From positions 1-64,000 of the forward strand of contig CAZTUB010000007.1 in assembly GCA_964615905.1 (NCBI GenBank): a stretch of DNA of 64,000 bases, in the 5' to 3' direction. This stretch comes from DATLMR01 sp964615905 (lineage in GTDB: Bacteria > Acidobacteriota > Blastocatellia > UBA7656). Under the pieces are notes generated by a model that saw only the letters and a program-made list of their open reading frames with translations, was not told the origin of the DNA and did no database searches. Shown here piece by piece: positions 24,926 through 33,515 of this stretch (within the stretch, counting starts at the first letter, position 1; every line of letters begins with the position of its first letter). The position numbers were made by a program, and so were the translations under genes.

Positions 24926-26608
24926 ATGAAGATTGTCTGGTCTTTTCTCACACCGATTCTGCTGATCCTGGTTCTGTCTGGAATATCTATCGAAGCCCGC
25001 GCGCAGACAAACCTGGGACGCATCGATTTTCCGACGACAGGCTCCGAGGCCGCCAGGGCGCATTTCCTGCGCGGCGTGGCCGCGCTCCATTCATTCTGGT
25101 ATGAGGAGGCGCTTGAAGCATTTCGCGAGTCGACCCGTGTCGATCCCAATTTCCTGATGGGGTACTGGGGCGAGGCGATGACTCACAATCACCCGCTCTG
25201 GGACCAGCAGGATACGGCCGCCGCGCGTAATGCGATTGAAAAGATAAAGGATGCTGGTAAGCTGACCAGCCGAGAGCAGGCGTACATAAACGCAGTGCGG
25301 GTGCTTTACGGCGAAGGCAGCAAAGACGCCCGCGATCAGGCCTACGCTTCGGCTATGGAGCGAATCTATCTCGACTACCCGGACGACCTGGAAGCCGCCA
25401 GCTTTTATTCGCTCTCGCTTCTGGGAGTGGTTCGCCCGGGCGAAAAAGGCTTCTCGCGTCAGATGAAAGCCGCCGCAATTGCGATGGATGTTTTCAGCAA
25501 GAACCCAAATCATCCGGGCGCTGCGCACTACATAATCCATTCGCTCGACGACCCGGAGCACGCGATACTGGCGCTCCCGGCGGCGCGGCGTTACGCCCAG
25601 ATAGCCCCCGAAGCTCATCATGCGCGCCACATGCCTTCGCACATTTTCATACAGCTTGGTATGTGGCCCGAAGCCGCCTCGTCAAACGAATCGTCGTGGG
25701 CCGCTTCTGACGAGTGGGTCAAGCGAAAGAATCTGCCCGTCGTCAACAAGGACTATCACAGTCTATCGTGGCTGCTTTACATCTACACTCAGCAGGGACG
25801 TTATTCAAAAGCCGAAGAGTTGCTGGCGATGATCGAGCGCATATCGCGCGAGTCGAACGCGCCGCGCATCCGCCGAACCTTTGCCGACATGGTCGCCACG
25901 TACGCGGTCGAGACCAATCGTTTCGACACTCTCGGTCGATACCTGAAACCGTCAGAGCAGAAGGGCGGGCCTCAGAAAGCCGAGGAGCCGACCGGCGCGC
26001 ATTGCGCTCACAAGGGAGGCGCGCCTGCTGCGACCGCGCAGGCGAAGCCCGCAGCGCAGATGCCCTACGCAGGGCCGAGCGACAACCCGCGCCCGCCGTT
26101 TGCTCGCGGCCTCGCCGCCGCGCTCGCGGGCAACGAGCCGGAGGTTGAGCGGCAGGTGGCCGCGCTCGCTTTGATTAGAAAGCGGGAATCTGAGAAGGGA
26201 AGCCCCTACGAAGCCAAACAGGTCGAGATCATGGAGCTTGGAGTTAGCGCATCGAACGCTTCGATCAAGGGCAACCACGACCAGGCGATAGAGATGATGA
26301 AGCGAGCCGTCGCGCTTGAAGAAGAGATGAGCCCACCTTCGGGGCCGCCCTCGATCCTCAAGCCTTCGCACGAGCTTTACGGCGAAGTCCTTATAAGAGC
26401 AGGGAAGCCAAAAGAAGCTGCTGAACAATTCAGTGTCGCGCTGAAGCGCCAGCCGAACCGCGCCCGCGCGCTGCTAGGGTTTGCCCGCGCGGCGGCGATG
26501 ACCGGCGACAAGGCCCAGGCCGAAACCGCTTACGCCAACTTCAAGAAGATGTGGCAGCACGCAGATTCAGGTCTGCCTGAGATGAAGGAAGGACATACGG
26601 GGAAGTGA
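24926..26608 (+). CDS. secreted tetratricopeptide repeat protein
   Basis: A 560-residue protein with a signal peptide (FLTPILLILVLSGISIEARAQ) and several TPR-like repeats: the first covers HFLRGVAALHSFWYEEALEAF, later ones ARAHALLALP-like helices, and the last pair ends near the C-terminus (AKEAAEQF and RALLGFARAA style helices). A family-specific histidine motif HHARHMPSHIFIQLGMW lies near the middle. The ATG at 24926 is 8 bases from GGAGG (24913-24917). The function is unknown; TPRs suggest a periplasmic scaffold. The gene ends at a heptad hairpin shared with the convergent sucC. Confidence 0.85.
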   Translation: MKIVWSFLTPILLILVLSGISIEARAQTNLGRIDFPTTGSEAARAHFLRGVAALHSFWYEEALEAFRESTRVDPNFLMGYWGEAMTHNHPLWDQQDTAAARNAIEKIKDAGKLTSREQAYINAVRVLYGEGSKDARDQAYASAMERIYLDYPDDLEAASFYSLSLLGVVRPGEKGFSRQMKAAAIAMDVFSKNPNHPGAAHYIIHSLDDPEHAILALPAARRYAQIAPEAHHARHMPSHIFIQLGMWPEAASSNESSWAASDEWVKRKNLPVVNKDYHSLSWLLYIYTQQGRYSKAEELLAMIERISRESNAPRIRRTFADMVATYAVETNRFDTLGRYLKPSEQKGGPQKAEEPTGAHCAHKGGAPAATAQAKPAAQMPYAGPSDNPRPPFARGLAAALAGNEPEVERQVAALALIRKRESEKGSPYEAKQVEIMELGVSASNASIKGNHDQAIEMMKRAVALEEEMSPPSGPPSILKPSHELYGEVLIRAGKPKEAAEQFSVALKRQPNRARALLGFARAAAMTGDKAQAETAYANFKKMWQHADSGLPEMKEGHTGK

Positions 26609-26617
26609 CAGGAAGAT

Positions 26618-26712
26618 CGTGAACCGTGAACCGTAAACCGTAAACCGTGACAAGAGGGGAGAGACGCGTTGCAGGGCAGTCACCCCTGACTTGTCACGGT
26701 TCACGGTTCACG
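26618..26712. repeat. heptad hairpin element 4 between convergent genes
   Basis: The left arm (26618-26654) has GTGAACC, GTAAACC units and ends GTGACAAG; the right arm (26690-26712) starts CTTGTCACGG and ends GGTTCACG. It fills the 106 bases between the TPR gene stop and the sucC stop, lying 9 and 2 bases from them. It is placed where a bidirectional terminator would be. Confidence 0.88.
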
Positions 26713-26714
26713 CC

Positions 26715-27872
26715 TTAACGTGCGAGGGCGACAACTTTTTCGGCCGCGTCTTTCATGCCGGAGGCGGTCACAAATCCAAGACCGGATTGCTCTATAACCT
26801 CGCGCCCGCGCTCTACGTTCGTGCCTTCGAGCCGGACGACGACCGGGACCTTGACGCCGATGTTGCGTGCCGCTTCGACCACGCCTGTCGCCACCATGTC
26901 AGTTCGAACGATGCCGCCGAATATGTTTATCAGCACCGCGCGGACGTTTTCGTCCGAGAGAAGAATCCTGAAAGCGTTCTCGACTCGCTGCTGTGACGCG
27001 CCGCCGCCGACATCGAGGAAGTTCGCGGGCTCGCCGCCTGCGAGCTTTATGATGTCCATTGTCGCCATCGCCAGGCCCGCGCCGTTGACCATGCAGCCGA
27101 TGTTGCCGTCGAGCTTGATGTAATTCAGGTCGTGTTTCGACGCCTCGATCTCAAGCGGCTCCTCTTCGTCCAGGTCGCGCAGCTCTTCGTAATCCTTGTG
27201 GCGAAACATTGTGTTATCGTCAAAGTTGACCTTGGCGTCGAGAGCGTAAAGCTCGCCGTCTTCGGTCAGCAGGAACGGATTGATCTCCATCAGCGAGGCG
27301 TCTAGTTCCGTGTAGGCGCGGTAGAGGTTCATCATAAACTTCACCGCTTTGTTTGCAAGCTCCTTGGGAAGCCCTATGCCGAAAGCGAGCTTTCGCGCCT
27401 GGAAGCCTTGAAGCCCAACTGCCGGATCAATCGCCTCTTTGATGATCTTTTCAGGCTCGGTTGCGGCGACCTCCTCAATGTCCATGCCGCCCGCCGCCGA
27501 AGCCATAAAGACCAGCCGCGAAATCGCGCGGTCGAGCACGATGCCCAGATAGAACTCTTGCTTGATCTTCAAGCCCTCTTCGATCAGGACTGTCTTTACT
27601 ACGCGCCCCTCGGGGCCTGTCTGGTGCGTGACAAGGGTCATCCCGATCATCTGCCGCGCAATCTGCTCGGCCTCTTCGACCGTGCGGGCAAGCTTGACGC
27701 CGCCGCCTTTGCCGCGACCACCTGCGTGAATCTGCGCTTTGACGACGACCGGAAGCCCAAGACGCTCGACAACTGCGCCTACTTCGTCCGCCGATCTTAT
27801 GACCTCGCCGCGCGGGACCGTCACCCCGTATCTTGCGAGAAGCTGTTTGCCTTGGTATTCGTGTATTTTCAT
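26715..27872 (-). CDS. sucC: succinyl-CoA ligase (ADP/GDP-forming) beta subunit
   Basis: A full-length 385-residue SucC. The ATP-grasp domain opens MKIHEYQGKQLL and has VVKAQIHAGGRGKGGGV; the C-terminal CoA-ligase domain contains the loop LDVGGGASQQRV and the conserved INIFGGIVRTD. It needs a SucD partner for the citric-acid-cycle step succinyl-CoA to succinate. No sucD is adjacent: the next gene downstream is convergent. The gene follows the BNR propeller gene by 7 bases in the kor operon. Confidence 0.96.
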   Translation of the reverse strand: MKIHEYQGKQLLARYGVTVPRGEVIRSADEVGAVVERLGLPVVVKAQIHAGGRGKGGGVKLARTVEEAEQIARQMIGMTLVTHQTGPEGRVVKTVLIEEGLKIKQEFYLGIVLDRAISRLVFMASAAGGMDIEEVAATEPEKIIKEAIDPAVGLQGFQARKLAFGIGLPKELANKAVKFMMNLYRAYTELDASLMEINPFLLTEDGELYALDAKVNFDDNTMFRHKDYEELRDLDEEEPLEIEASKHDLNYIKLDGNIGCMVNGAGLAMATMDIIKLAGGEPANFLDVGGGASQQRVENAFRILLSDENVRAVLINIFGGIVRTDMVATGVVEAARNIGVKVPVVVRLEGTNVERGREVIEQSGLGFVTASGMKDAAEKVVALAR

Positions 27873-27879
27873 AACTCGG

Positions 27880-30150
27880 TTATTGGCTACTGCTCGCGCT
27901 CCCTCTCCGTTGAATTGTAAGAACGTAGACGCCGCTTGAAAAACTCCCTGCGTACATGCGATCCCGGTCGAACGGGTCGAACGTAAGCGTCCAGACGCGG
28001 TTGCTCGGAAGCTCTGTGTCTATACGCTCCCACGAGTAACCCTTATCGCTCGACCTGTAGATGCCGCCGCGAGAATACTCGCTCACCATGATCTCGTCAG
28101 GGTTGGCCGGGTTGAAGACTACAGAGGTGTAGTCGCCCGATTGGAGCCCGCCGCCCCGTTTGGCCCACGTGCGCCCGCCGTTTGTCGAGCGGAAGATAAA
28201 CTGGTTTGTGCCGAGTATGATAATGTCCGGGTCGCGCGGGTCCTGCGCAATCGATTTGACTGAAGCCCCGTCCGGGCCGCGCTCGATTGCCTGCCAGGTC
28301 AACCCGCCGTCGTTTGACACGTAAAGACCTTCCCTTGTCCCGGCGTATATCTTCTTGGGCTGGTTCTTGTGGCTCGAAACTGAAAAGACTCGCCCGGTCG
28401 GGTTGTAGCCGGAGATGTATACCTTCTCCCATCCCTTTGTCTCATCGACCGTTCGATAAAGGCCGTCCATCGTCGCCGCCATCAAGCCCACGCGCCCTTC
28501 CGCGTCTATGAAGCTTGTAATATCGTCGACCTGTCTTGTCAGCTCGACCATAGGAGGGCCGAGCGGTTCGACCACTTTGGGCGCGGTCGGTCGCTTCTTC
28601 GTGCTCTTTTTGGGCGGGGCTTTTTTAGACTTAGATTTTCTCTGCGCGGCAACGGTCATATATTGACTCGCCGGACTCGCAGAGGTGTAGAGCGCGGGCA
28701 CAAGCTGTGGGCCAGCAGGGCCGAGCGACGCCCGGTTTCTTCGCCTCGTCGGTTTCTTCGTGGGCGTCTCTTTAACGGGTTTCTCTTTGCCCACAAATGT
28801 CCAGCGCATCCCACGGTCGTTCGAGCGGTAGACACCCGTGTTCGTCCCTGCATAGATGACGCTCGGGTTGTTGGGCATCTGGTAGAAGGCGAATACGTCG
28901 CGGGTGCCAAGCCCGCGCGAAGCAGACTGCCAGCTTTCGCCGCCGTCTTGCGAGACAAATACGCTGCCGGAGCTGCCGTCGTGATAGACGCTGGCGAGCA
29001 GCCGCCCGCGCTCGACTATATCGGGAGCGATGGCGAGGATGTGCCGGTGGATGAAACCGTTGTTGGCGTCACGGAAGCTGTCGCCGAGGTTGTCTGAAAT
29101 CTGAACGCCGAAATCGTCCGTCGCAATGATGACGCGGCCCGGCTGAGTCGGGTGGATGACGACAGACCGCAGCACCGCGCTCTTTGAAGTCAGCAGCATC
29201 CATCTCTTGCCGCCGTCTTTCGACCGCCAAAGGCCTTCGCTTGTTCCGGCGAAGATCACTTCAGGGCTGGTCGGGTGCGGGGTCAGCGCGTATGTGCGAC
29301 GCGCGCTAAAAGGGATGCCCGGCAGCTTCGCCCATTTCTCGCCCGCGCTCGTCGAGCGGTAGATTCCGCTGCAAGCGTTCATATAAACGAGCGTCGGCTC
29401 CGAGGGGTTGACCGAGATGCCCATAATGTCGGAATCGTCGATCATCCCTATCTCTTTGTAGCCGGTCTGCTTCCAGCTCTTGCCGCCGTCCGTGGTCTTC
29501 CAGGGCAGGTGGTGAGTGCCCGCGTAGATGATGCCGGTGTTTCTAGGGTCGATGGCGACGGAGTTGATGCCGCGAATATCCTTGTGGCCTTCCGGCGAGA
29601 TGCGCTCCCAATCGTCGCCGCCGTCGGTCGAACGAAAGACCCCCGTGGGCGAGCCAGCGACAAGGTAGTTGGAGTCCGAAGGGGCCAGCGCAATCGAAAG
29701 AATGTGCATCCCCTTTGTCTCTTTTAGGAGCTTCCAGGTATCGCCGCCGTCTTCGCTCTTATAAACGCCTTCCTGGTTATCGGCTTCGCCGACCGCCCAC
29801 GCTCCGACGTAGATCGTCTTCGTGTTTCGCGTGTCGATGACAATGTTGTCGAGCGAGAGCCCGCGTCTATCTACGCCTGGTTTTATCCTGCGCCACGACC
29901 GCGCGCCGTCTGTCGAGCGAAAAAGCTGGCCGTCGCTTGTCCCGAGGTAGAGAAGGTCGGCGTTGTCGGGCGACGATACTAGCGAGCGCACGTCACCGCC
30001 CCAGGGGCCAGTGACTTCCCACCTTCGCACCTCGCCGTTCGGACTCGTGTTTGACGAGCCCTCTTTACTTGAATTATCGGCGAGACCGGCAACGCCAAAA
30101 GCTGAAAACGTGAAGAGCGTGAGGATGAGTAAACGGCAAAATTTGTCCAC
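27880..30150 (-). CDS. secreted BNR/Asp-box beta-propeller protein
   Basis: A 756-residue protein with a signal peptide (RLLILTLFTFSAFGVAGLA) and about eleven Asp-box units of the form S-x-D-x-G-x-x-W (STDGARSW, SEDGGDTW, STDGGDDW, SKDGGKRW and so on), two propellers separated by a lysine-rich, low-complexity linker around residues 470-530. Such sortilin/sialidase-like propellers bind proteins or glycans; no catalytic residues can be assigned. The GTG at 30150 has AAGGAG 8 bases upstream; an earlier frame opening at 30249 runs through a heptad hairpin and is not real. It sits oddly between korB and sucC. Confidence 0.88.
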   Translation of the reverse strand: MDKFCRLLILTLFTFSAFGVAGLADNSSKEGSSNTSPNGEVRRWEVTGPWGGDVRSLVSSPDNADLLYLGTSDGQLFRSTDGARSWRRIKPGVDRRGLSLDNIVIDTRNTKTIYVGAWAVGEADNQEGVYKSEDGGDTWKLLKETKGMHILSIALAPSDSNYLVAGSPTGVFRSTDGGDDWERISPEGHKDIRGINSVAIDPRNTGIIYAGTHHLPWKTTDGGKSWKQTGYKEIGMIDDSDIMGISVNPSEPTLVYMNACSGIYRSTSAGEKWAKLPGIPFSARRTYALTPHPTSPEVIFAGTSEGLWRSKDGGKRWMLLTSKSAVLRSVVIHPTQPGRVIIATDDFGVQISDNLGDSFRDANNGFIHRHILAIAPDIVERGRLLASVYHDGSSGSVFVSQDGGESWQSASRGLGTRDVFAFYQMPNNPSVIYAGTNTGVYRSNDRGMRWTFVGKEKPVKETPTKKPTRRRNRASLGPAGPQLVPALYTSASPASQYMTVAAQRKSKSKKAPPKKSTKKRPTAPKVVEPLGPPMVELTRQVDDITSFIDAEGRVGLMAATMDGLYRTVDETKGWEKVYISGYNPTGRVFSVSSHKNQPKKIYAGTREGLYVSNDGGLTWQAIERGPDGASVKSIAQDPRDPDIIILGTNQFIFRSTNGGRTWAKRGGGLQSGDYTSVVFNPANPDEIMVSEYSRGGIYRSSDKGYSWERIDTELPSNRVWTLTFDPFDRDRMYAGSFSSGVYVLTIQRRGSASSSQ

Positions 30151-30170
30151 CTGAGGTACTCCTTTTCTTG

Positions 30171-30264
30171 AGTGACAAGTGACAAGTGACAAGTGACAAG
30201 AAAGACCGGACTGAACCTTGATCGTTCCCTCCTTCTTGTCACTTGTCACTTGTCACTTGTCACT
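30171..30264. repeat. heptad hairpin element 5 (GTGACAA type)
   Basis: The left arm (30171-30204) is four tandem GTGACAA units followed by GAAAG; the right arm (30232-30264) is the reverse complement with units TTGTCAC. The loop is about 27 bases. It begins 3 bases after the korB stop codon (leftward genes) and separates korB from the BNR gene. Confidence 0.92.
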
Positions 30265-30267
30265 TCT

Positions 30268-31320
30268 CTATTCTATCACCCACGTATCGCCGCTGTGGAT
30301 GAGCTTCTCAAGGTCGCCCGGCCCCATGCGCTCGATAGCCTGGTCAATCTGTTGTGACATCATCTCTTCGTATGTGGGCTTTTCCACATCGCGGAAGACT
30401 CCGATTGGCACAGGGTATTCCGGGTACTCCATGCGAGCAAGCATGTAAGCGAGGTACGTATCGGGCGCTTTTTCGTTGTGGACGATCAGGTCCGATTCGC
30501 TCGCGCCTTCGCCAAGCTCTACGACCTCAAGCCGCATGTCGCTGCTGATGCGAACGCCCCTGTTGTGCTCCTTGCCGAAAATGAGCGGCTTGCCGTGCTC
30601 AAGCTCGATCATCTTGTCGTCGCGCACCTCGCGCGCTGTGAACATCTCAAACGCATGGTCGTTGAAGATATTGCAGTTCTGGTAGACCTCGACGAACGAG
30701 ACCCCCTTGTGCCTCATCGCGCGCTCGACCATCTCCTGAAGATGCGTCGTGTTCGTGTCGAAAGACCTCGCGACGAAGGTGGCCTCGGCCGCGAGCGCGA
30801 CCGAAAGCGGGTTTAGCGGGTAGTCGATCACGCCAAACGGCGTCGACTTGGTCTTCTTGCCGAACTCGGATGTCGGCGAATACTGGCCCTTGGTCAACCC
30901 GTATATGCGGTTGTTGAACAGTATGATGTTGATGTCGAGGTTGCGCCTGATGGCGTGAATCAGGTGGTTTCCGCCTATCGACAGCGCATCGCCGTCGCCC
31001 GTTATCACCCAGACCGAAAGCTCAGGGTTCGACGCCTTGATGCCTGTCGCGACAGCGGGCGCTCGCCCGTGTATGGTATGAAACCCGTAGGTGTTCATGT
31101 AGTAAGGGAACCGGCTCGAACAGCCGATGCCTGAAACAAAGACTGTGTTCTCGCGCTTGATGCCAAGCTCAGGCATCACCTTCTGTACCTGCGCGAGGAT
31201 AGCGTAGTCCCCGCAGCCGGGGCACCACCTGACTTCCTGGTCGGACACGTAATCCTTCCTTGTGAGCTTTGTCAAAGGCGGTTGCTGCTGGTCATTCGGA
31301 ATGTTTGCGTCTGTGCTCAT
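30268..31320 (-). CDS. korB: 2-oxoglutarate:ferredoxin oxidoreductase, beta subunit
   Basis: A 350-residue thiamine-diphosphate subunit. The CPGCGDY motif near residue 33 and the TPP/Mg motif GDGDALSIGGNHLIHA are intact, with the later NNRIYGLTKGQYSPTS. With KorA it decarboxylates 2-oxoglutarate (or another 2-oxoacid) to the acyl-CoA using ferredoxin, replacing the 2-oxoglutarate dehydrogenase complex. It lies 28 bases downstream of korA. No ferredoxin-like subunit is fused or adjacent. Confidence 0.94.
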   Translation of the reverse strand: MSTDANIPNDQQQPPLTKLTRKDYVSDQEVRWCPGCGDYAILAQVQKVMPELGIKRENTVFVSGIGCSSRFPYYMNTYGFHTIHGRAPAVATGIKASNPELSVWVITGDGDALSIGGNHLIHAIRRNLDINIILFNNRIYGLTKGQYSPTSEFGKKTKSTPFGVIDYPLNPLSVALAAEATFVARSFDTNTTHLQEMVERAMRHKGVSFVEVYQNCNIFNDHAFEMFTAREVRDDKMIELEHGKPLIFGKEHNRGVRISSDMRLEVVELGEGASESDLIVHNEKAPDTYLAYMLARMEYPEYPVPIGVFRDVEKPTYEEMMSQQIDQAIERMGPGDLEKLIHSGDTWVIE

Positions 31321-31348
31321 AATAAAAACTCCCGTCAGGACTTGCTAA

Positions 31349-33214
31349 TCAGTCCTCGTATACCTCATTGATCTTGGCCGTCAACTCGCCAATCTTGAAC
31401 GGCTTGCCTTTGACTTTCGGGAAAGAGATGGCGGGCACAAGGTATTTTGCCCGCATAAGCATGGCAAGCTGCCCCATGTTCAGCTCAGGCACGAGCACGC
31501 GGTCGAAGCGGCCCAGTACCTCGCCGAAATTCTTGGGGAAGGGGTTCAGGTAGCGCAGGTGGACGCTTGAAACCGACTTGCCCTGCCGCTGCATCTCCTC
31601 GACAGCCGAAGTGATCGCCCCGTGTGTCGAGCCCCAGCCGACCACGAGCAGCCGCCCTTCGGCCTCGCCGAATATCTCGGCGTCCGGGATGTCGTTTGCG
31701 ATCAAAGCGATCTTCTCGGCGCGAGTCCAGACCATGTGCTGGTGGTTTTCGGGGTCATAAGAGACGTTGCCCGTTATGTCCTGCTTCTCGATGCCGCCGA
31801 CGCGGTGCTCAAGGCCGGGCGTTCCTGGTATCGCCCACGGGCGCGAGAGCGTATCAGGGTTTCGCTGGTAAGGCTGGAACCCTTCCGTCTCGGCGTGGAA
31901 GTTGACCTTGAACGAAGGCAGGTCGTCTATGTTGGGCAAGCGCCACGGCTCCGCGCCGTTTGCGAGGTAGCCGTCGGACAGGTATATCACGGGGACCATG
32001 TGCGTGGTGGCGATGCGGAAGGCTTCGACGGCCATGTGAAAACAGTCGCCAGGGGTGGCCGGAGCGACTATCGCCACGGGGCATTCGCCGTTGCGCCCGT
32101 ACATGGCCTGCAACAGGTCTGCCTGTTCGGTCTTGGTCGGAAGCCCCGTAGACGGGCCGCCGCGCTGCACATTGATGACTACCAGCGGAAGCTCCGTCAT
32201 AACCGCCAGCCCGATTGCCTCGGACTTGAGCGCGAGGCCCGGCCCGCTCGTACCGGTCAGCCCGAGCTGGCCGGCGAACGACGCGCCGATTGCCGCGCAA
32301 ACGGCCGCTATCTCGTCTTCGGCCTGAAAAGTCTTCACGCCAAAGTTCTTGTGAATCGACAGCTCGTGCAGGATGTCGGAAGCGGGAGTGATAGGGTAGC
32401 TTGCGTAAAAAAGCGGTCGTTTAGCAAGAACCGAAGCGGCGACGAATCCGAGCGCGGTCGCTTCGTTGCCGGTGATGTTGCGATAAGTGCCCGGAGTGAT
32501 GTCGGCTTTCCTGACGCGGTAATGCGTCGTGAATATCTCGGCCGCGTCGGCGTAAGCAAAACCGGCTTTGAGAGCGGTCTGGTTTGCTTTTACGACTTCG
32601 GGCTTGCGGGCGAACTTCGCTTCGAGCCATCGCATGGTCGGGTCGAGCGGCCTGTCATAAAGCCAGTACATCAACCCCAGCGCCCAGAAGTTGCGGCAGC
32701 GGTCAATCTCCTTGGGCGGCAGCTTTACTTCGTCTCTCAGCGCCGCGCGGTTGAGCGTCGTTATCGGCAGCTTGAACAGACGATAGCCCCCGAGGCTTCC
32801 GTCATCGAGAGGGTTTTCCGGGTAACCGGCTTTCTTGAGATTGTTCTCGTTGAAGGCGTCTGTGTTGACGATCAGAATACCGCCCTGTTCCAGGTCGGGC
32901 AGGTTTACCTTGAGCGCGGCCGGGTTCATAGCCACGAGCACGTTGGGCTCGTCGCCCGGCGTGCGAATGTCGTGGTTTGAAAAATTGAGTTGAAACCCCG
33001 ACACGCCGGGAAGCGACCCGGCGGGAGCGCGAATCTCGGCGGGGAAGTCGGGCAGCGTCGATATGTCGTTGCCGAGCACGGCGGTAGTATTTGTAAACTG
33101 CGTGCCGGTCAGCTGCATGCCGTCGCCTGAATCCCCTGCGAACCTGATCGTCACAGCGTCCAGCTCTTCGATATGCTTCTCTTCTACGTTATTGAGGATC
33201 GTTGTCGATTCCAT
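31349..33214 (-). CDS. korA: 2-oxoglutarate:ferredoxin oxidoreductase, alpha (gamma-alpha fusion) subunit
   Basis: A 621-residue KorA. The gamma domain is fused at the N-terminus (TIRFAGDSGDGMQLTGTQFT), followed by the pyrimidine-binding alpha domain with QAEDEIAAVCAAIGAS and TGTSGPGLALKSEAIGLAV. The motif STGLPTKTEQADL is typical of the 2-oxoglutarate subtype. With KorB it feeds the succinyl-CoA step, consistent with sucC downstream. A heptad hairpin and 301 bases separate it from the malic enzyme gene upstream. Confidence 0.95.
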   Translation of the reverse strand: MESTTILNNVEEKHIEELDAVTIRFAGDSGDGMQLTGTQFTNTTAVLGNDISTLPDFPAEIRAPAGSLPGVSGFQLNFSNHDIRTPGDEPNVLVAMNPAALKVNLPDLEQGGILIVNTDAFNENNLKKAGYPENPLDDGSLGGYRLFKLPITTLNRAALRDEVKLPPKEIDRCRNFWALGLMYWLYDRPLDPTMRWLEAKFARKPEVVKANQTALKAGFAYADAAEIFTTHYRVRKADITPGTYRNITGNEATALGFVAASVLAKRPLFYASYPITPASDILHELSIHKNFGVKTFQAEDEIAAVCAAIGASFAGQLGLTGTSGPGLALKSEAIGLAVMTELPLVVINVQRGGPSTGLPTKTEQADLLQAMYGRNGECPVAIVAPATPGDCFHMAVEAFRIATTHMVPVIYLSDGYLANGAEPWRLPNIDDLPSFKVNFHAETEGFQPYQRNPDTLSRPWAIPGTPGLEHRVGGIEKQDITGNVSYDPENHQHMVWTRAEKIALIANDIPDAEIFGEAEGRLLVVGWGSTHGAITSAVEEMQRQGKSVSSVHLRYLNPFPKNFGEVLGRFDRVLVPELNMGQLAMLMRAKYLVPAISFPKVKGKPFKIGELTAKINEVYED

Positions 33215-33232
33215 AAAGTCCCGTCCTATTCA

Positions 33233-33318
33233 AGGATTAAGGACTGAAGACTGAGGACTGAACGGGGAACAGTAAAGGCCAGCAGCCACTCCCGCTCAAT
33301 CCTCAGTCTTTAGTCCTC
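33233..33318. repeat. heptad hairpin element 6 (GGACTGA type) in a 301-base spacer
   Basis: The left arm (33233-33261) has heptads GGACTGA, AGACTGA, GGACTGA; the right arm (33297-33318) is TCAATCCTCAGTCTTTAGTCCT, written here as its reverse complement would read AGGACTAAAGACTGAGG. The rest of the gene-free stretch up to 33515, between korA and the malic enzyme gene, holds no other structure I can name. Confidence 0.8.
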
Positions 33319-33515
33319 GGTCCCAGTAAAATTGCACACCTTTGTTCGATGGAAATAAAAGTTCTGGCAACGGAATTCTACACAAAAGATACCTGCGCGT
33401 AAAGCCGGGCTCCTGCGCGCCTGACCGCCGAGCCGTCCGCCCGCGCTTTGTATAGAAATTGTAATAAAATCGGACCGATTCTGGCTGCTGCGCGCGTGAG
33501 CCGCGCTCGATAAAC

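Noticed and set aside
30151..30249. N-terminal extension of the BNR protein to 30249
   Set aside because: The added residues are translated heptad repeats (patterns SLVTCH), and a good ribosome site marks the GTG at 30150.
30171..30264. CRISPR array suggested by tandem GTGACAA repeats
   Set aside because: Units are only 7 bases with no spacers between them, the two arms are inverted, and no cas genes are present.
31622..32980. Long open frame on the plus strand opposite korA (452 codons)
   Set aside because: It is an antisense shadow of a GC-rich gene; its translation is arginine-rich with no recognisable motif, while korA is complete.
33296..33515. Short minus-strand frames between korA and the malic enzyme gene
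   Set aside because: No ribosome site, overlap with a heptad hairpin, and composition unlike a protein.
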